Positions 35,427 through 47,623 of a stretch of 64,000 bases of DNA are shown one piece after another. The notes under the pieces are model-generated. The model did no database searches, was not told where the DNA came from, and saw only the letters and a program-made list of their open reading frames with translations. The stretch comes from Pratylenchus scribneri. Taxonomy: Eukaryota; Nematoda; Chromadorea; Rhabditida; Pratylenchidae. Every line of letters starts with the position of its first letter. The stretch's first letter is position 1. The translations under genes and the position numbers were made by a program. The DNA lies in contig JAQSEB010000071.1 of the NCBI GenBank assembly GCA_030063045.1, forward strand, positions 731,001 to 795,000, given 5' to 3'.

Positions 35427-37993
35427 TTACATTGCCGATAATCTTCGTTTGCATTTTTCCCCTTTTTGTTGTTGTTGATGAGTTGGCCGTCGTTGAATAA
35501 TACTCCTCGATGTTTGACTCCCGGTGGCTGATGAGGTGCGCGATGACGGGGATAAAATGCCAAGCCATCTAAATAAAAATTTTGTCATTCAATTTGAATA
35601 AAAATTGGATTCCTCTTTCAATTTTTTCCTAGCGAAACAAGATGAATATCCCATTTCCTGTACCCTTGTAATTTTTTTAGCCATATCTCAAGAAGGAAAC
35701 AACCAATTCAGAAAGGCGAAATGCCATTTTAAAGCCCTAAATGTCCTCTAAAAAGTGGGGCTTTTCTAATTTTTTTTGAAATGTTAAAAATAAAATAAGC
35801 GGCTTTTCCTCCAACAAATAAATTTGGGTTTATTCCATTCAAAGACATGTAACTTTTTTAAAAGCCTGGATTTTATAAAATTTAAAATTGCCATTTTGTA
35901 GAGGACACTTTGGACTTTAAAATGATATATCGCCTTCCTAGATTGGCCATTGCTTCATGGAGATATGAGTCAAAAAGCGATAATTTATTCAAAATTCAAC
36001 GCCACCTGAGCAATCGAGTGCCTGCCGATGTAAAAGCTGAAGATGATGAATTCGATGTGCCAGATTTTGTGGATTGTGCCGAACCGGCTCTGGCTCTTTG
36101 CTGCTGAAGATGAAGATGATGCTCGACGAATGGAATTGAGCCGGAAATGGATCGAGGAGTAAGCAATAAAGAGGCGGATTGGAATGATCCGCCCGACTTA
36201 TTTCGCCCATTTTTCGAAGAATTTTGCTGCTGCTGATGCTGCTCACGGGCACTGTTCAAACTGCCAACATTCAACGAGAATCGACTCTTCAATTTGGCAT
36301 TCTTTTGGGGATGTTTATCGCCTGGAGTTCGGCTGAAAAATTCAAATTAAAAAGGTATAGGGTCTTTTCAACACCTAAGGCCATTCTTTTGGCCATAGCT
36401 CATCGAGGCAATTGCCAATTCAGTAAGGCGATATGCCATTAGATAGCCCAAAGTGTCCTCTACAATTTAGCCATTTCAAATTTTATAAAATCTAGGCTTT
36501 AAAAAAGTTACATGTCTTTGAGTGGAATTAGACCGAATATTTTGTTTGTTGGAGGAAAACCGCTTATTTTACAAATTATTTTAACATTGCAAAAAACAAT
36601 TAGAATTGGCCACTTTTTAGAGGACATTTAGGGCTTTCTAATGGCATATCGCCTTCCTGAATTGGTTGCTTACTTCTCGAGATATGGCCAAAAGAATGGC
36701 CCAAGATACATTAAATTGGCTGTATTGAAATATTCTGTTTCGGAATGAAAATTGACCAACAAAAACTAATTCAATTTATATCCAAGATGTACACAAATCA
36801 ACCAAAATAACCCTCCGTCGATTTAAATTTATCCCACGTACGCGCTAAGTGTGGCAAAATCATAGATTGAATGGGCACGATTGCCACCACCGCCTCCTCC
36901 GCCGCCTCTTCCTCCTTTTGCGCTTGAAGATGATGCGGTGCTTCCACGTTTTTCGCCCAATATTGTATGGGCTGCCTCGCCAAGACGCCTTAAAGCAAAA
37001 ATTGAATAATTCTTAAAATGAATAATATTAATTTACACAAAAAATGATTGAATTTACACAAATTCTTTCATCTCGAAAAATCATATTTTTAGGCCATATA
37101 ACTTGGCCATAACTATTAGAGCTTACTTATGTTAGTCTTAGGTTTAGGGTCTAAGATGAGTTAGGGCTAGGGCTAGACAGGGTAGGAATCTTAAAGAAAT
37201 CTGATTTTGCCAATATATATGGGCTCTCTCAATGCCAACAATGCCTAAGGGCCTTTCCTATTTGTCCTACTGTACCGCCATTTTTTTGTCTAATTGCCCC
37301 GTCATCATCATATCAATCAAATATTTCCTCAATCTGCCCTTTTAAACTTACCCTTTTCCCTTCCTTATACTTTTTACGCTTCTCATTATGGTTAACCGAA
37401 ATTTGTGGCCCAAATCAAAAACGAGATTTGTGGCCCAATAACAATCCTCATAGGACTCACCCGTCATTAATTCCGGACCAAAATTTTGCTCTGTTATCGT
37501 TATATTTGTTAATGTTTTTGGCAGGGCCGCAGATTTCGGCGGGCCACAAATTCCATTTTAAATAAGGGCCGCAAAATTCGGGGACGCAGATTTCGCCACA
37601 CGCACATTATTATCGCATTTTTTCGCTCAATTAATAAAAAAAATAATTTAAAGTCGAGTTTTCCCTTATCCCTATCCCGTTCATTGGGCCACTTGGGGCT
37701 TAGGCCTCTGAAGAGGAGAGAGCCAAAGCCCAGCTTTCACCTCAAAAAACTTTAGCCCGCCCCTAAATTAGGATTAATAACCTCAAAGATAAATATTTGA
37801 ATTTGTATAAATTCAGTCATTTTTTGTGTAAATTCAGTCATTTTTTGTGTAAATTCAGTCAACACTTCCAAAAATCAAATCATTGTTATGAAACCCACTT
37901 TGCAGCCTTTTGTATCTCCTTGGCCCGTTGATCCCTCTTTTCACGTTCCTTTCTTTCCGCCTTTGCCCGTAAAGCGTGAGCACCCAACATCAT
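35427..37993 (-). CDS. Unrecognised protein, basic N-terminal helix and Ser/Gln/Gly-rich body
   Basis: Four exons on the minus strand: 37993-37899, 36988-36842, 36332-36006, 35568-35427; all junctions are GT/AG and in phase, giving about 236 aa. Residues 5-35 form a charged helix (KAERKEREKRDQRAKEIQ), possibly a coiled coil. A glycine run and HSIYDFATLS follow, then Gln- and Ser-rich low complexity. I recognise no domain; the helix faintly recalls LRRFIP-type proteins, but this is not a call. An in-frame stop lies just upstream of the tandem ATGs at 37993. Introns 2 and 3 carry family C elements. The gene tail-to-tail faces the PAN gene, 130 bp away, and starts about 1.36 kb from the divergent RBR ligase gene. 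Confidence 0.62.
35685..35960. repeat. Family C element, fifth copy
   Basis: It lies in the last intron of the unrecognised minus-strand gene, with the arms CAATTCAGAAAGGCGAAATG and TATCGCCTTCCTAGATTGGC. Confidence 0.7.
36380..36695. repeat. Family C element, sixth copy
   Basis: It is inverted relative to the copy at 35.7 kb, so exon 3 of the minus-strand gene lies between two copies in opposite orientation. Confidence 0.7.
37000..37890. other. Long intron of the unrecognised gene, no feature seen
   Basis: AT-rich intron with a threefold short direct repeat near 37818-37861 (AAATTCAGTCATTTTTTGTG). No element or gene was recognised. Confidence 0.5.
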
Positions 37994-39349
37994 ATTTTAT
38001 TATGGGTAGTGGAAATTGATTTGAGTTTTGGGAATGTTTCGAGGAAGTTTTTGATGGTCTCGGAAATAAAAAAAGGAGAAGAACCGAATACAATGGAGAC
38101 AAAAAATATGGCAAGGAGGAAGGCAAGAAGCGACCCAGCGGGACGGAAATGCAAAAAAAAGAAGCAAAAAAGCAAATTGGTCTTTTCAGAAAGAAGGCTC
38201 TTGTCAAGCGTATTTGCTATTTGGCACTTTTGGGATGACGGAAGAGGACAAGAAGAAGGCGGCAAACGATTGCAATCCAATATGATAAAGAAAACTCTGG
38301 GAAGAATGCCAATGCCGAAGAAGAACTTTTGATGAAGGCCACTGCCGTTGGATTGCCATTTTTTGACTGAACAGCGGAGAGGGAGGAAATCCCCCGGGGA
38401 ACAATGGCCCATTTTAGAAAGGAGGAAAAGTGACGACCCCGGTGGGTTTGATGAATGTGGAAAAGAAATTGATAAGCGGGGGTGTTTTCAAGTGAAAAAG
38501 TTTTTTTTGAACGTTCAAATTCCAAAGAATTCAATGAAATATTCAGTGAAAATGATATTGCTATAATGGAAAGCATTTTTAGACTATTAAATTTATCATT
38601 TTTACCAAGAAAAATTGAATAAGTAACAATTAGATTCAGAATAGGTAATGTCGAAAAACCAAAATGGAAACCTTTCTCTTTAAGTTGTCTGTAGGAAAAA
38701 TTTTTAATTTTGAATATTTTCAATTTGGCATTATGCATTTAATTAAAAGAAAAAAATTGGCGTCGGTTTTTTTCGATTTTGTGCTTTGTGAGTGGCGCGG
38801 CAAGCTTCATTACTGGGTTTTAATTTTGCCAATAATCGATTCGATTCATAGTGGCATCAATTCTAGAATATCCAAAACCAAAAACATTACAATTAGGATT
38901 TATTATTTCCATATTCCATTACATGCTGATCTTTTACTTTATCGGATTTTTAAAGACGGAAAGCTTTAGCAGCTTTTTCCATTTGTAATAATAATAATAA
39001 ACGATTCATGAATCACAATTGGCACACAATCATCGCATAATCATAATGTTAAATATACATCCGTCACTCGATGATTATAATGCTTACAATTTATTCTTTA
39101 TCAATAATGTGAAGAATTGACTAAAAAAAGCATGCTTAAAGCTGAATAAACCAACGAGAAAAATAAGGGAATGGGTTTAGCGAATTTTTTTCATTTGTTT
39201 CACGAATAAGCATACCGGCAATAATGAATCATCGCCAATCTCATCGATAGGATGAATAATTATTTAAGCATCCTCTATTCCGCTTCCGCGACTAAAAAAT
39301 TATGAATAATTCTTTTCCCTATTTTCAATAACCTTCATTTTAGGAAAAT
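37994..39349. promoter_or_regulatory. Divergent spacer upstream of the RBR ligase gene
   Basis: It separates the minus-strand gene start from the RBR ligase start. The part 38040-38480 is purine-rich and opens frames on both strands, but none shows a domain or usable splice pattern. TTCATTTTAG ends seven bases before the ligase ATG, a likely spliced-leader acceptor. Confidence 0.4.
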
Positions 39350-42300
39350 ATGAATAATACCACAGCAAATTCAAAATGTTCTAACTTGGGCATTGTTATG
39401 GAATGTGCTGAAATCAGCGAAGATAACCATGAAAGACAGGCTTTACTGATGGGCGAGTCCAATAAATCACCGATTGCCACACAATCATTGGATAAGATGA
39501 AGAAGGACGAAAGCGATGAGACACCGAAGACTCAACCGGATAAAACGGTTTCATTTTTTGTTAATTCAACATCAATTTACCTAGGCATTAGGCAATCTTG
39601 GAAGTTGGACATTTCCGGAATTGCCAAAGCCCTTATTAGCTGAGTAATTTTAGTATTCTCGACTTACAGGCAACCTAGAGATTAGAATTAGAGAATAGGC
39701 GCATTTGACTCGGTATTGTCTATATTTACTCTATGAAATTTCAATTTCGAACCGGCATGAGCTTGTTTTGAATAGCTGAACCATTGTTTAAACCCAAACC
39801 GGGTTTGGTTTACTAACTTTTGCCTGAACCATAGTACCGGTTTGAAATTGAAATTTCATAGACTAAATCGATCATGCCGAGTCGAATGAGCTTATTTTCA
39901 AATCTTTGGTAGTCTAAAAGCCGAGATTTCCAAAATTGCCCAGCTCAAGGACTGGGTAATTCCGGAAATGCCCAATTTTTTCTACGAATGCTTGCATACA
40001 TAACATACCGTAAATTCTCTATCTCTATTAGTGGCCCCGCGCCCCGGGGTTACTAATTTTCAGGATCGGGACTCTCTAGAGGAGGAGGGGTTTAGCTTTT
40101 AATAGAAACGGGACTACAAAAATTTCAAAAAACTCTTCATCCCTCTAAAGGTAGTTTTAATATAGAATTTACTGTATATATATTATTCAGGTGACCGTTC
40201 ACGAATTGGTGGACGATGGCAATGGTGGCAGTAGACCGAAAAAACGGGTGACGCCTGTGCATCCATCTCGTGTTGAGCGCAGTCGCCTGAGTTTGATCAC
40301 ATTCCTGAACAACATTACGGCCCCACCAATTCGTATGGAAAGTGGCAACAATAGCAGCAGTGCCAGCAGCGGGTTTATAATTTACTTTATAAAATGATTT
40401 TTTCTGCATCTAATTCGGATCGTTTTTGCATCTAATTTTTTGAAATATGAGTTTTCGTAGTAAACTTTTTAGGATTATGTTAGGGACGATGCCCGGTGGG
40501 CCAGCATGGGTCGTGGGTTCTAGGGACTAATAAGGGCTTGGCCATAAACTTGTTTACTTATGGCCATAAGTTTTTTTAGCCAATTTTATGGCCATAAGTT
40601 TTTTTTGCCAATTTTGTGGCCATAAGTTTTTTGGTCATAACTCATCGGTGCCCAATGGGGTAAATTTAGGTAATCTAAACTTCTAATAATAGCTTTTTTC
40701 CTGGGCTATCGAATGATATATTTAACCCTATACTTAACTTTTATACTTAAAAATTTTGTACGAAAATTCTTTTTTTTCAACAAATTAGATGAAAAAACGA
40801 TCCGAATTAGATGCACGAAAAAATCCATGTATTTATTTTGAATAATTTTTAATAACAAATTTAAGGAAAACTCGCAGTCAAAGTATCAGCATAAGTTCAC
40901 CGGCACATTCGCAAATTGCCAGCGCTACTACGGCTACGGATGAGGCAGCAGCCGCATCATTTCCTCCGGTCCAAGCATGTGATAAACTCTCAATTAAAAG
41001 CGGTGTCAGCATGGCTGCTTCATCAAATTCGGTTTGCATATTTTAGGCTAATAAATATCGAAGATTTTAGTAAAAAACCTTAACTTTTATTTAAGAGGTA
41101 TCCGGTTTGAACTTATTCAGAGAAAATTATTTTTTTTCGGCCTTAGCTTACTTAAATAGTCACTTTTATACGGGTTTATGAAGAAGATCTTACGAAAAAA
41201 AATTAAAAACATCGACCTCAAGAGGGGTGGTAGCTAATAGATTCGAACCGTGAAGAGAATGATTTTTTCGCCTTGGTAATTGGTGTAGTCACTTTTATGC
41301 ATTTTTCTACACTCTAAAATACATACAGACTAAAATACCAGAAATTCGCAGGTTTTATCCTTAGAGAAGGCCAAAAATACTTAAGATCACCCAAAAAACC
41401 GTGATGATAGCCAAAATATAAGATTGCCCAAAAAACCTTAAAATTGACAAAAAAACGTTTGGCCAAAAAACCATAAGATGGCCGAAAAAACTTGTCCTCA
41501 AAAGCCAAGATGAACCCAAAATCTTAAAACCATATTTCTTTTTCACAGGGTCCCTCCGAGTCAATGTTCTCTGCCGGCTCTGGAACAAGTTTATCCTGCT
41601 CCAAAGCCACATCAAAACATCGAGAATGTCCAATTTGTTGTGTTCGTCAATCGGCCGGGAATTTTCAAAAACTCAAATTTTGTCCACATTTGGCGTGCAA
41701 ATCATGTCTAATCAAGGTTTTTATTTAATATTAAATATTTGATAGTATTTATTATTTAATTTGTCGAAAATGCCGAAAAAAAGTACACAAGGCCAAAATA
41801 ATTATAATGGTTTAAGATGGGTTTGTCCCATACATTCACAAACCAAATATACCCAAAATTGGATAGAGCTGGTCAAAACACATTGAATGGTATATAATTT
41901 GGTTATGGTTTTGGTCAACAATTAAAGGGTTTTAAATGGATTAAACCACATTTTGGTTTGTTCAACAATTAAAGGGTTTTAAACGGTCTAAACCACATTT
42001 TGGTTTGGTCAACAATTAAAGGGTTTTAAACGGTTTAAACCACATTTTGGTTTGGTCAACAATTAAAGGGTTTTAAACGGTTTAAACCACATTTTGGTTT
42101 GGTCAACAATTAAAGGGTTTTAAACGGTCTAAACCACATTTTGGTTTGGTCAACAATTAAAGGGTTTTAAACGGTTTAAACCACATTTTGGTTTTTGGTT
42201 CAAAACTAAGTTAGAATTGGTTAAACCCAAAGCCAAAATATATTCAAATGAAATGATGCGTCATGACGAGCTCTATCAATTAGGTATACGGTTTTTGGGT

Positions 42301-45300
42301 ATAGGAAAAACCTTAACCGTAAACCGTTACAAAATTTTTTTTAGCATTTTTCGACATTTTCAAATTTTCGAAAATTTTCTAAATATACTTTATTTAAAAT
42401 TTAAAAAAAAATCAAATAAAAATAAAATGTAATTTTTAGTATTTAACAACGGAAATTATGGAAAGCCGCACCAACATTTCATGCCCGGAATGTCCGGCCC
42501 AACTCCATGCCAGCGATATTTACGCCCTCCTTTCGCATCAACCTGAACTGATTGACCGCTTTGAACTGTTTGCTTTACGCCGTGCGCTGAGCACTGATCC
42601 CGACACGAGATGGTGTCCGGCGCCGGATTGCATGTGAGTATTGATTTTGATGGTTACTAAACAGGCAAAATCAATACTATAATAAAACGGGAACAACCAA
42701 AACAGCCAAAACCCTTTTGGGATTTGGGTTTATTAGCCATCCAAGCAGATAGGGAAAAAACGTCCGGATTGCAAATTGCATGTAAATGTTTTGAAGTAAA
42801 TCCAACTCCGTAATCCTTCCTTATTAATAGGGAAAATTTGAACAATCGTAAGCCAATATCTTCAAAAAAAAATGATAAAATTTTTGGTTAAAAGTTAAAA
42901 CTGTCTGGACACAGGAAAAACATCTAGCACAAGATTGCATGTTTTTTCAGGGTCAACCAAACAGCCAAAGTCTAAATTTAATTAAATTTTTTCCATATAC
43001 CATAACATTTATAGGGATTAGATCGGCAAAGCGCAAGGGTGATCGCTGATCGATCGATATGGTAAACCCGATATATCGTATCGGCCCTATCTCTATTAGG
43101 GAAAGAAAGGGAAGAGATTTTTAGGGCTAATTCAATATTAAATCATCATATTTAAAAAATTAAAATATACTTAAGTTATGCCGTCATTGCTCAATCCTGT
43201 GCGGCTTGCCCTCAACTGAAATGTGAACGCTGCTCTACGATGTTTTGCTAGTAAGAATAATTTTATTCAACTATTAATTTAAATAATAATTCAACCCAAA
43301 TTAAGCCACTGCAAGAATACATGGCATCCATCGCAAACCTGCGATCAGGCTCGATCCAAAGCATTCTTCAACAATCATCCACCGCGCCCTTCCGTACCAA
43401 ATGAGGCTGAAAATGGTAGAATTGGGAGGAAAATATATTCCATATTTGATGTCAATTCAACAAAAGATGTGATGAAAGCCTGTCCCCGGTGTGGTGCATT
43501 GATTATGAAAATGAACGATGGATCGTGCAATCATGTTTGTCCATTTTCAATTAAATATGTTAGACCGGTTTAAAAACCAAAAATGTTAAACCGGTTTAAA
43601 CCTCGAAATTTCACTTGGCCATGACTTAGGTTTAAACCAAATACCAAAAATGTTAAACCGGTTTAAAAACCCGAAATTTCATTTGGCCATAACTAGGTTT
43701 AAACCTAAAATGATAAACCGGTTTAAACCTAAAATGATAAACCGGTTTAAAAACTCAAATTTTCATTTGACCATAACTTAGGTTTAAAGCAAAAATTTTA
43801 AACCGGTTTACAAAATTTCACTTGGCCATAAAAACTTGGGTTCAAACCAAACTGATTTTTGAAATGAAATTTCTAAACAAAACCAACCCCACGAATATTG
43901 AGCCATACTAGAATAAGCCGAAATCAAAATCAACCAATATATAAATAGTTATCCATTTTTTAGATGCAATGTGCCCTTTGTAATGCCGAATTTTGTTGGC
44001 TTTGCCTGAAACAAATCAATGAGCTTCATTATTTGAGGTAACATTTCGTTAGCTAAGATGAAATATTTTCATTTTTAAGCCCAACTGGATGCACATTTTG
44101 GGGCAAAAAGCCATGGACCCGGAAGAAGAAACTTCTCTGGCAAATTGGAACACTAATTGGTAAATTCTTTTACTTAATTTAGTAATTAAAATTCTAAAAT
44201 AAATTAAAGGAGCCCCTCTGGGTATTGCACTGATTGCCGGGTTGGCCGTCCCTGGGATCATTTGTGGGGTGCCCATTTTTGTTGGCCGAAAGACATATCA
44301 ACGTTTTTCCAATTTGACCAGAACTAAAAGACAATTGGTTTGCATTTATTAAATTAATTTTGGAATATTTAAAAATTCAGGTTACGGCAATGAGTGTTGT
44401 TGGCTCTTTGTTGGTCTCGCCGGTGTTGGCCGTAATGGCTGTTGGCGTTGGAGTTCCAATGTAAGTCTGGATTACATAATTTTCAGTATTAAATTTTGTG
44501 ACATTTTTCAAAAATTTTACCAAAAAAATTCACTAAATTTCAGTCAGAGAAGAAACCTTTCATTTTTGCCAAAATTTAGGTCTCGAGTTCGAACCCATTA
44601 ATGGGAAATTATTTTTTTTAAGTGGTTACTCACTCTTAGCATTGCATTTCGAGACTAAAAACAGTAATTTTTCTAAAAAAACCAGACCTAAAAATTCATT
44701 AGCTTTGTGCAGGCCCGGCGCCAGGATTTTTATGGGAGGGGGAGGGGTCCATAGGGTTTTTTTGGGGGGGGGGGGGGATCCCTCGACACTTTTTCCTATT
44801 TTTTCTACTCTTTTTTTCCAAATTATCCCGATTTCGGGGGAGCCCAGGCCCCAAGTTACACCATCCCTGGCGCCGGGCCTGGCATTGTGTATAATCTACA
44901 CATAAACTTTTCACTCTAAAAAATTTCTTGAGGCAATAGATCGACAAAAATTCAATTCCTATTTAAGCTCTATAATGCCTAACTAAGTAATAGCCCTAAT
45001 CCTAAACCCCAACTTAATGGCTAAGTTTTATGGCCTCATCAAAAATATTGATTTTTGACACAAAAAATTATGATTAAAAAATTTTATAATATTTTATTAA
45101 TAAATTATAATCTAATTTTTAATAAATTTTTATAGAATGTTGGCCTACGTTTATGGGGTTGTGCCACTGTCCCTATGCCGTAATGGTGCATGCGGTGGTT
45201 CAAATGGGGGAGACGGCGGGAATGGAGACGATGAGGAAGTGGCCTATGGCGAAGAAGTGATGGCGATGAATCCGGACACAAATCGTTCGTTCAAATATTA

Positions 45301-47397
45301 AATTAAAATTTTGCCCACATTTTAATTAGATGCACGCCAATCAGAGGAGAAAAGTTCCAAACTATCATTCCATCACCGGAGGCAGAGTATCGCTTCATCG
45401 GGTATTTTTATTTTAATTACTATTTTTTAATTAATATTTTAAAATTAAAAATATTTTTTTACCATCAAAACCGATTTTTGACATTTAATAAATCATAAAC
45501 TGGTTTTAGACCCTACAAACCTTATACCAATTTGTAGATCTCATCAAGACGCATCGAATGGTATATAAAATGTCAGGTTTTGACCCAAAATTAAAGTGGT
45601 TTAAAACCAAAAACCGAAAGACCAAATTGTGACAAATTATTCTCGATGAGATCTACAAATTGGTATAAGTATAAGGTTTGTAGGGTCGAGAACCGGTTTC
45701 TGATTTATTAGAAGTTAAAAACTGCTTTGCCGGTAAAAAAAGTAACCTTTTAAATTAATAAATTTTCAAACAAAAAATTTAGGATTAGCCAGCCTTGGGG
45801 ACAAGCCAAACACGGAGGATGCATCCATCGCCGCCATTGCCGGCTCACAATACAATTATGACAATCGGGTAATTAATTAATTATTTTTTAAGTATTAAAT
45901 AAATTTACTTAAAAGCATTAAAAAATATAATAATTAAAATAATTAAGAGTGTTCACACAATTTGGTCAAGCGGTCAATACGCGGGACATATCAGTGAGTC
46001 AGCGCAGGAGGCAACCAGCTATAATAATGATGATGCGGAAAATGCATCCACAATGGTTGGTGTTGGTTTGATTATGTATTTAATTTACCGAAAAAAGTAG
46101 ATGGTTTAAGGATCTGTCCCACACATTCAAAAACCAAATTTTAAACCACATTTTATTTAATGGTTCATAGCTAAATTTGAATTGGTTAAACCTAGGCCAA
46201 AACATAATCAAATGATGCGGCGTCTTGACCGCAAGATCTATCGATTGAATATAAGGATTGGGGGTCTAAGACAAACTCCCTTAACATTTATAATTATAAT
46301 CTTTATCGCCAAATTTTATTCTTGTTTGTTTTTACAGGCTTGTTGCAGTGCCTCAATTGTTGCTCAGGCAGAGAGACGTAAGAGTTTTTTTCCTTTTCAT
46401 TCTCAATTTAATTCTGTGTTTAAAGGTTCATTGACAGGAAGCAACGATGGCTCATTCAAGACCCGGCCGCGTTCTTCCATTTCCAATAGTCGCGCAACAT
46501 CCGAGGAGCCGGGTAAAATTTTTATTTTTAAATAATTTTTTAATTAATTTAAATAAAAAATTTCCTTTAAATTCAATAGGAAGAATTCCCGCTGGAAAAT
46601 TGATGCGAAAGGCCGGCACCAAAGTGAATTTACTGGACAATTCCAATGCAGCGGACCAGCCACCGAATGTCCGTAAAATGACTGACACCACATCCGTTAC
46701 ATTCCTCCAACATTCTTCCATTTCCATCGGCGGAAGTGGGCCAAGTCATCAGGCAATTAGCATTGATGGTGATGGGGCAAGAAATTCATCGACGGCGACG
46801 ACAAAAATGGGACCCAAGAAAGAGAAGAAGCATTTTTCATTCCAGTAAGTTCATTAAATTGATTAGTTTTAGGGGGCGGATTTTTTGGTTTTTTTGGAAT
46901 TTATTTTCATGTTTTTAATTTTTGACAATTTTGGCACTATTTTCATGGAAAATTTGCACTAAAAAATGCAGTAAAAGCCAAAAATGACCTATTTTGGAGA
47001 TTTACGGAATCTATTTTTTGCAAATTTTGGGTAAATTTTTTTAGAAAAATGCAAAAAAAATTCAAAAATCACCTTTTATGAGGTTCCCGAGAACTCGTTT
47101 TGGCATTTTTTGGGGAAAATTTATTGGAAAAATGCAATAGAAAGCCAAAAATTACCATTTTGAGGTTTTCTAAACCTATTTTTTGGCAAATTTCACTAAA
47201 AAAAGCTAAATAATCATCTATTTTTGGAGTTTGGACCTAATAATCCGCCCCCTAATAATTAGAAAATTTTTATGCTTAATTAATTCCAATTCAATTCAAG
47301 GTCCTTCATCCGCCACCCGGTTGACACATTATTCCCAAAGAAACGAAATTCTAATGGCAGAGCAGGAGACGGGGGTGGAGCAGACGGGGAGGCCTAA
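39350..47397 (+). CDS. RING-between-RING E3 ubiquitin ligase, RNF19-like
   Basis: Nineteen exons: 39350-39547, 40191-40372, 40866-41031, 41549-41716, 42440-42633, 43176-43250, 43306-43534, 43964-44037, 44080-44159, 44210-44337, 44381-44460, 45136-45284, 45330-45401, 45783-45868, 45948-46055, 46338-46377, 46426-46512, 46580-46844, 47301-47397; 825 aa (human RNF19A has 838). RING1 starts at CPICCVRQ (about 208). The IBR holds RWCPAPDC, and RING2 holds [19 protein letters not shown], where Cys about 402 is the expected thioester cysteine, followed by [17 protein letters not shown] precedes two membrane segments (about 456-481 and 500-540), a hallmark of RNF19. The Ser-rich leader and tail are poorly conserved. 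It should sit in internal membranes and transfer ubiquitin by a HECT-like mechanism. Confidence 0.94.
39655..39960. repeat. Family A foldback element (RBR ligase intron 1)
   Basis: The left arm reads ACCTAGAGATTAGAATTAGA and the right arm ATGCCGAGTCGAATGAGCTT. The central block CATTGTTTAAACCCAAACCG is typical of the family. Confidence 0.75.
40391..40833. mobile_element. MITE-like element with about 45-bp inverted ends
   Basis: Left GATTTTTTCTGCATCTAATT, right AATTAGATGCACGAAAAAAT; the inverted similarity runs on through CGGATCG. The interior holds three tandem copies of TGGCCATAAGTTTTTT near 40545-40640. No clear target duplication was found. It lies in RBR ligase intron 2. Confidence 0.6.
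41810..42340. repeat. Family B element with a six-fold central array (RBR ligase intron 4)
   Basis: The unit TTGGTCAACAATTAAAGGG plus TTTTAAACGGTTTAAACCAC is repeated about six times (41895-42195), the largest expansion of this family in the window. Standard family B ends flank it. Confidence 0.8.
43545..43865. repeat. Family E repeat (RBR ligase intron 7)
   Basis: Tandem degenerate units with ATGTTAAACCGGTTTAAAA and CATTTGGCCATAACT, like those at 8.8-9.25 kb. Confidence 0.7.
44710..44881. mobile_element. Short hAT-like MITE (RBR ligase intron 11)
   Basis: The terminal inverted repeats are CAGGCCCGGCGCCAGGAT and the complement ending CGCCGGGCCTG. Flanks GCTTTGTG and GCATTGTG match at seven of eight positions, fitting an 8-bp target duplication. 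The interior has a G run of 12 or more bases. Confidence 0.7.
45470..45740. repeat. Family F element (RBR ligase intron 13)
   Basis: It has ACCTTATACCAATTTGTAG with GACGCATCGAATGGTATATA on the left and the inverse on the right. The centre is shorter than in the copies at 4 and 6.4 kb. Confidence 0.7.
46095..46300. repeat. Partial family B element (RBR ligase intron 15)
   Basis: Only the left signature (GGTTTAAGGATCTGTCCCAC) and the right end (GCAAGATCTATCGATTGAAT) remain. Confidence 0.55.
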
Positions 47398-47623
47398 TCA
47401 AAAACATTGTGATCACAAAAATGAGAGATTAATATATGAATTGATTAAAAGAATTTATTATTGATTGATGATGATATGCTTTTCTGTATAATATAAAATA
47501 CACAACAATTTAGTCAAAGATCCCTGATAATATCCAAATATGAACACAAACATTTAGCATAAAGTTGAAATTATATTTGTATTGATTATTAATTCATGTT
47601 TGATATTTAATGGTTTTAAAAAC
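47398..47623. other. 3' flank of the RBR ligase gene
   Basis: AT-rich spacer with no gene. It carries the left copy of the TAAAAAC direct repeat that borders the hAT element. Confidence 0.4.

Noticed and set aside
37976..38740. Overlapping open frames of 118-173 codons on both strands upstream of the RBR ligase gene
   Set aside because: No domain, no coherent splice pattern and purine-rich composition; stops interrupt the most gene-like frame. A decayed gene is possible but not supported.
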